From Wenyingzhuangia aestuarii (GTDB taxonomy: Bacteria > Bacteroidota > Bacteroidia > Flavobacteriales > Flavobacteriaceae), in the NCBI RefSeq assembly GCF_011927765.1, contig NZ_JAATJG010000002.1, forward strand, positions 62,001-126,000: a DNA stretch of 64,000 nucleotides, given 5' to 3'. Both the position numbers and the translations under genes were made by a program. The notes beneath the pieces were generated by a model, which was given only the letters and a program-made list of their open reading frames with translations, made no database searches and was not told where the DNA came from. Below, piece by piece: positions 63,314 to 64,000 of the stretch (positions are counted from its first letter, which is position 1; each line of letters begins with the position of its first letter).

Positions 63314-64000
63314 AGTTAGCTATTTAGTATCATATGATTATGCAATGTTTCATACATCAGTTAAGTTAATATATGACTATGTGGATAAAATCATTATTGC
63401 TATTGATAAAGATTATAAAACCTGGAGTGGTAATACTTTTGTAATACCCGATTCTTTTTTTGAAGAAGTTAAAAAAAATGATTTCAAAAATAAGATAGAA
63501 ATTTATAGAGATTCGTTTTACAATTCTAATTTTTCTCCAATGGAGAATGAAACAATTGAAAGAAATAAAATCTTAAAAAAATTAGGTTACGGGTGGAAGA
63601 TTCAATTAGATGTTGATGAATATATTTATGATTTTAAAAAAGTTGCAAAATATTTAAATAAATATTGGTTTTTATGCTTGTTTCCCAAAATTACTCCAAT
63701 TTGTTTTCGAGGGAAATGGATAACATTATATAAAGAATTACCTGATGGATATTTATATATTGATAATGGAGAAACATTTCCATTTATTACAAATCAAAAT
63801 AAAAATAATTGGGCTCGTTTTAGTGGCCCAAAAGTTAGAAACATAAATCCTAATATTTCTGTAATACATCAATCATGGGCTAGAGCAGACAATGAAATTT
63901 TACAAAAAATAAATAATTGGGGGCATAGAGATGATTTTGATACAGAAAAATATTTTAATTTATGGAAATCAATTAACAGTGATAATTATATAGAGTTTAA
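63306..64000 (+). CDS. Glycosyltransferase-like protein, cut by window end
   Basis: The ATG at 63306 overlaps the wzt stop by 8 nt, and 231 codons are open to the end of the window without a stop. Begins MIKVSYLVSYDYAMFHTSVK; the stretch GYGWKIQLDVDEYIYDF (about residue 102) carries an Asp-Val-Asp-Glu like the DxD of GT-A glycosyltransferases, and WARFSGPKVRN and VIHQSWARA follow. This suits a polysaccharide locus behind wzm-wzt. Family and sugar cannot be set from the fragment. Confidence 0.7.
   Translation, partial: MIKVSYLVSYDYAMFHTSVKLIYDYVDKIIIAIDKDYKTWSGNTFVIPDSFFEEVKKNDFKNKIEIYRDSFYNSNFSPMENETIERNKILKKLGYGWKIQLDVDEYIYDFKKVAKYLNKYWFLCLFPKITPICFRGKWITLYKELPDGYLYIDNGETFPFITNQNKNNWARFSGPKVRNINPNISVIHQSWARADNEILQKINNWGHRDDFDTEKYFNLWKSINSDNYIEF

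Overview
The window is AT-rich chromosomal DNA from a member of the Bacteroidota, most likely a marine flavobacterium (Flavobacteriaceae). Four things point there. One gene ends in a type IX secretion sorting domain. Putative -7 promoter elements of the form TAnnTTTG, the Bacteroidota sigma-A type, recur upstream of genes. Gene orders and families are flavobacterial: rho with a long Asn/Lys/Pro-rich insert, a DUF4293 gene, zapA followed by rny, and a SusC-like TonB-dependent receptor. A GH16 lipoprotein resembles enzymes acting on algal galactans. I cannot name the genus. No rRNA, tRNA or CRISPR array was seen.

Layout. 0-5.2 kb: an anaerobic pyruvate formate-lyase operon (pflB-pflA-OFA transporter, minus strand) divergent from a flavodoxin gene, the likely electron donor for PflA. 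5.2-13 kb: a cold-shock protein; two spermidine genes (carboxynorspermidine dehydrogenase and decarboxylase); a divergent ClC channel; a GIY-YIG endonuclease gene embedded in palindromic TTCGACAAGCTC repeats; aguA-aguB for putrescine; and a NYN-LOTUS protein. 13-20.5 kb: trxB, glycosyltransferases and an alpha-E/ATP-grasp pair. 20.5-31.5 kb: every enzyme from glutamyl-tRNA to protoheme (hemA, L, B, C, D, E, F, J, H), arranged as a rightward hemACDBL-EF array and a leftward araC-trmH-hemH-hemJ operon. 31.5-44.4 kb: GH16 lipoprotein, gltBD, a T9SS cargo protein, rho, DUF4293, prfA. 44.8-58.8 kb: an exonuclease pair, a GH3/beta-lactamase fusion, a stand-alone DUF262/DUF1524 defence-type gene, a TonB receptor, an M23 peptidase, a zapB-like gene with zapA, a possible 6S RNA, rny and xerD. 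58.8-64 kb: an HU-like gene with a duplicated 3' region, aroQ, and the start of an O-antigen/polysaccharide export locus (wzm, wzt, a glycosyltransferase cut by the window end).

The most unusual signal is a family of four elements bounded by inverted arrays of a 7-nucleotide period. On the left GTA (or GTT) recurs every 7 nt; on the right TAC (or AAC) recurs every 7 nt. Two of these elements carry a four-helix-bundle (S23/IVP-type) gene, one between hemL and hemE and one between wzm and wzt. Two are short and gene-less, at hemD/hemB and hemE/hemF. This looks like a mobile or structured element with autonomous and MITE-like forms. A second and distinct repeat system is the GIY-YIG gene with its own palindromes at 9.55-10.33 kb. 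Other points of interest are pflA, whose conserved N-terminus has no ATG, GTG or TTG start and sits behind a short leader ORF and a 15-bp inverted repeat; a palindrome between pflB and fldA; and a duplicated 65-bp block beside the HU-like gene.
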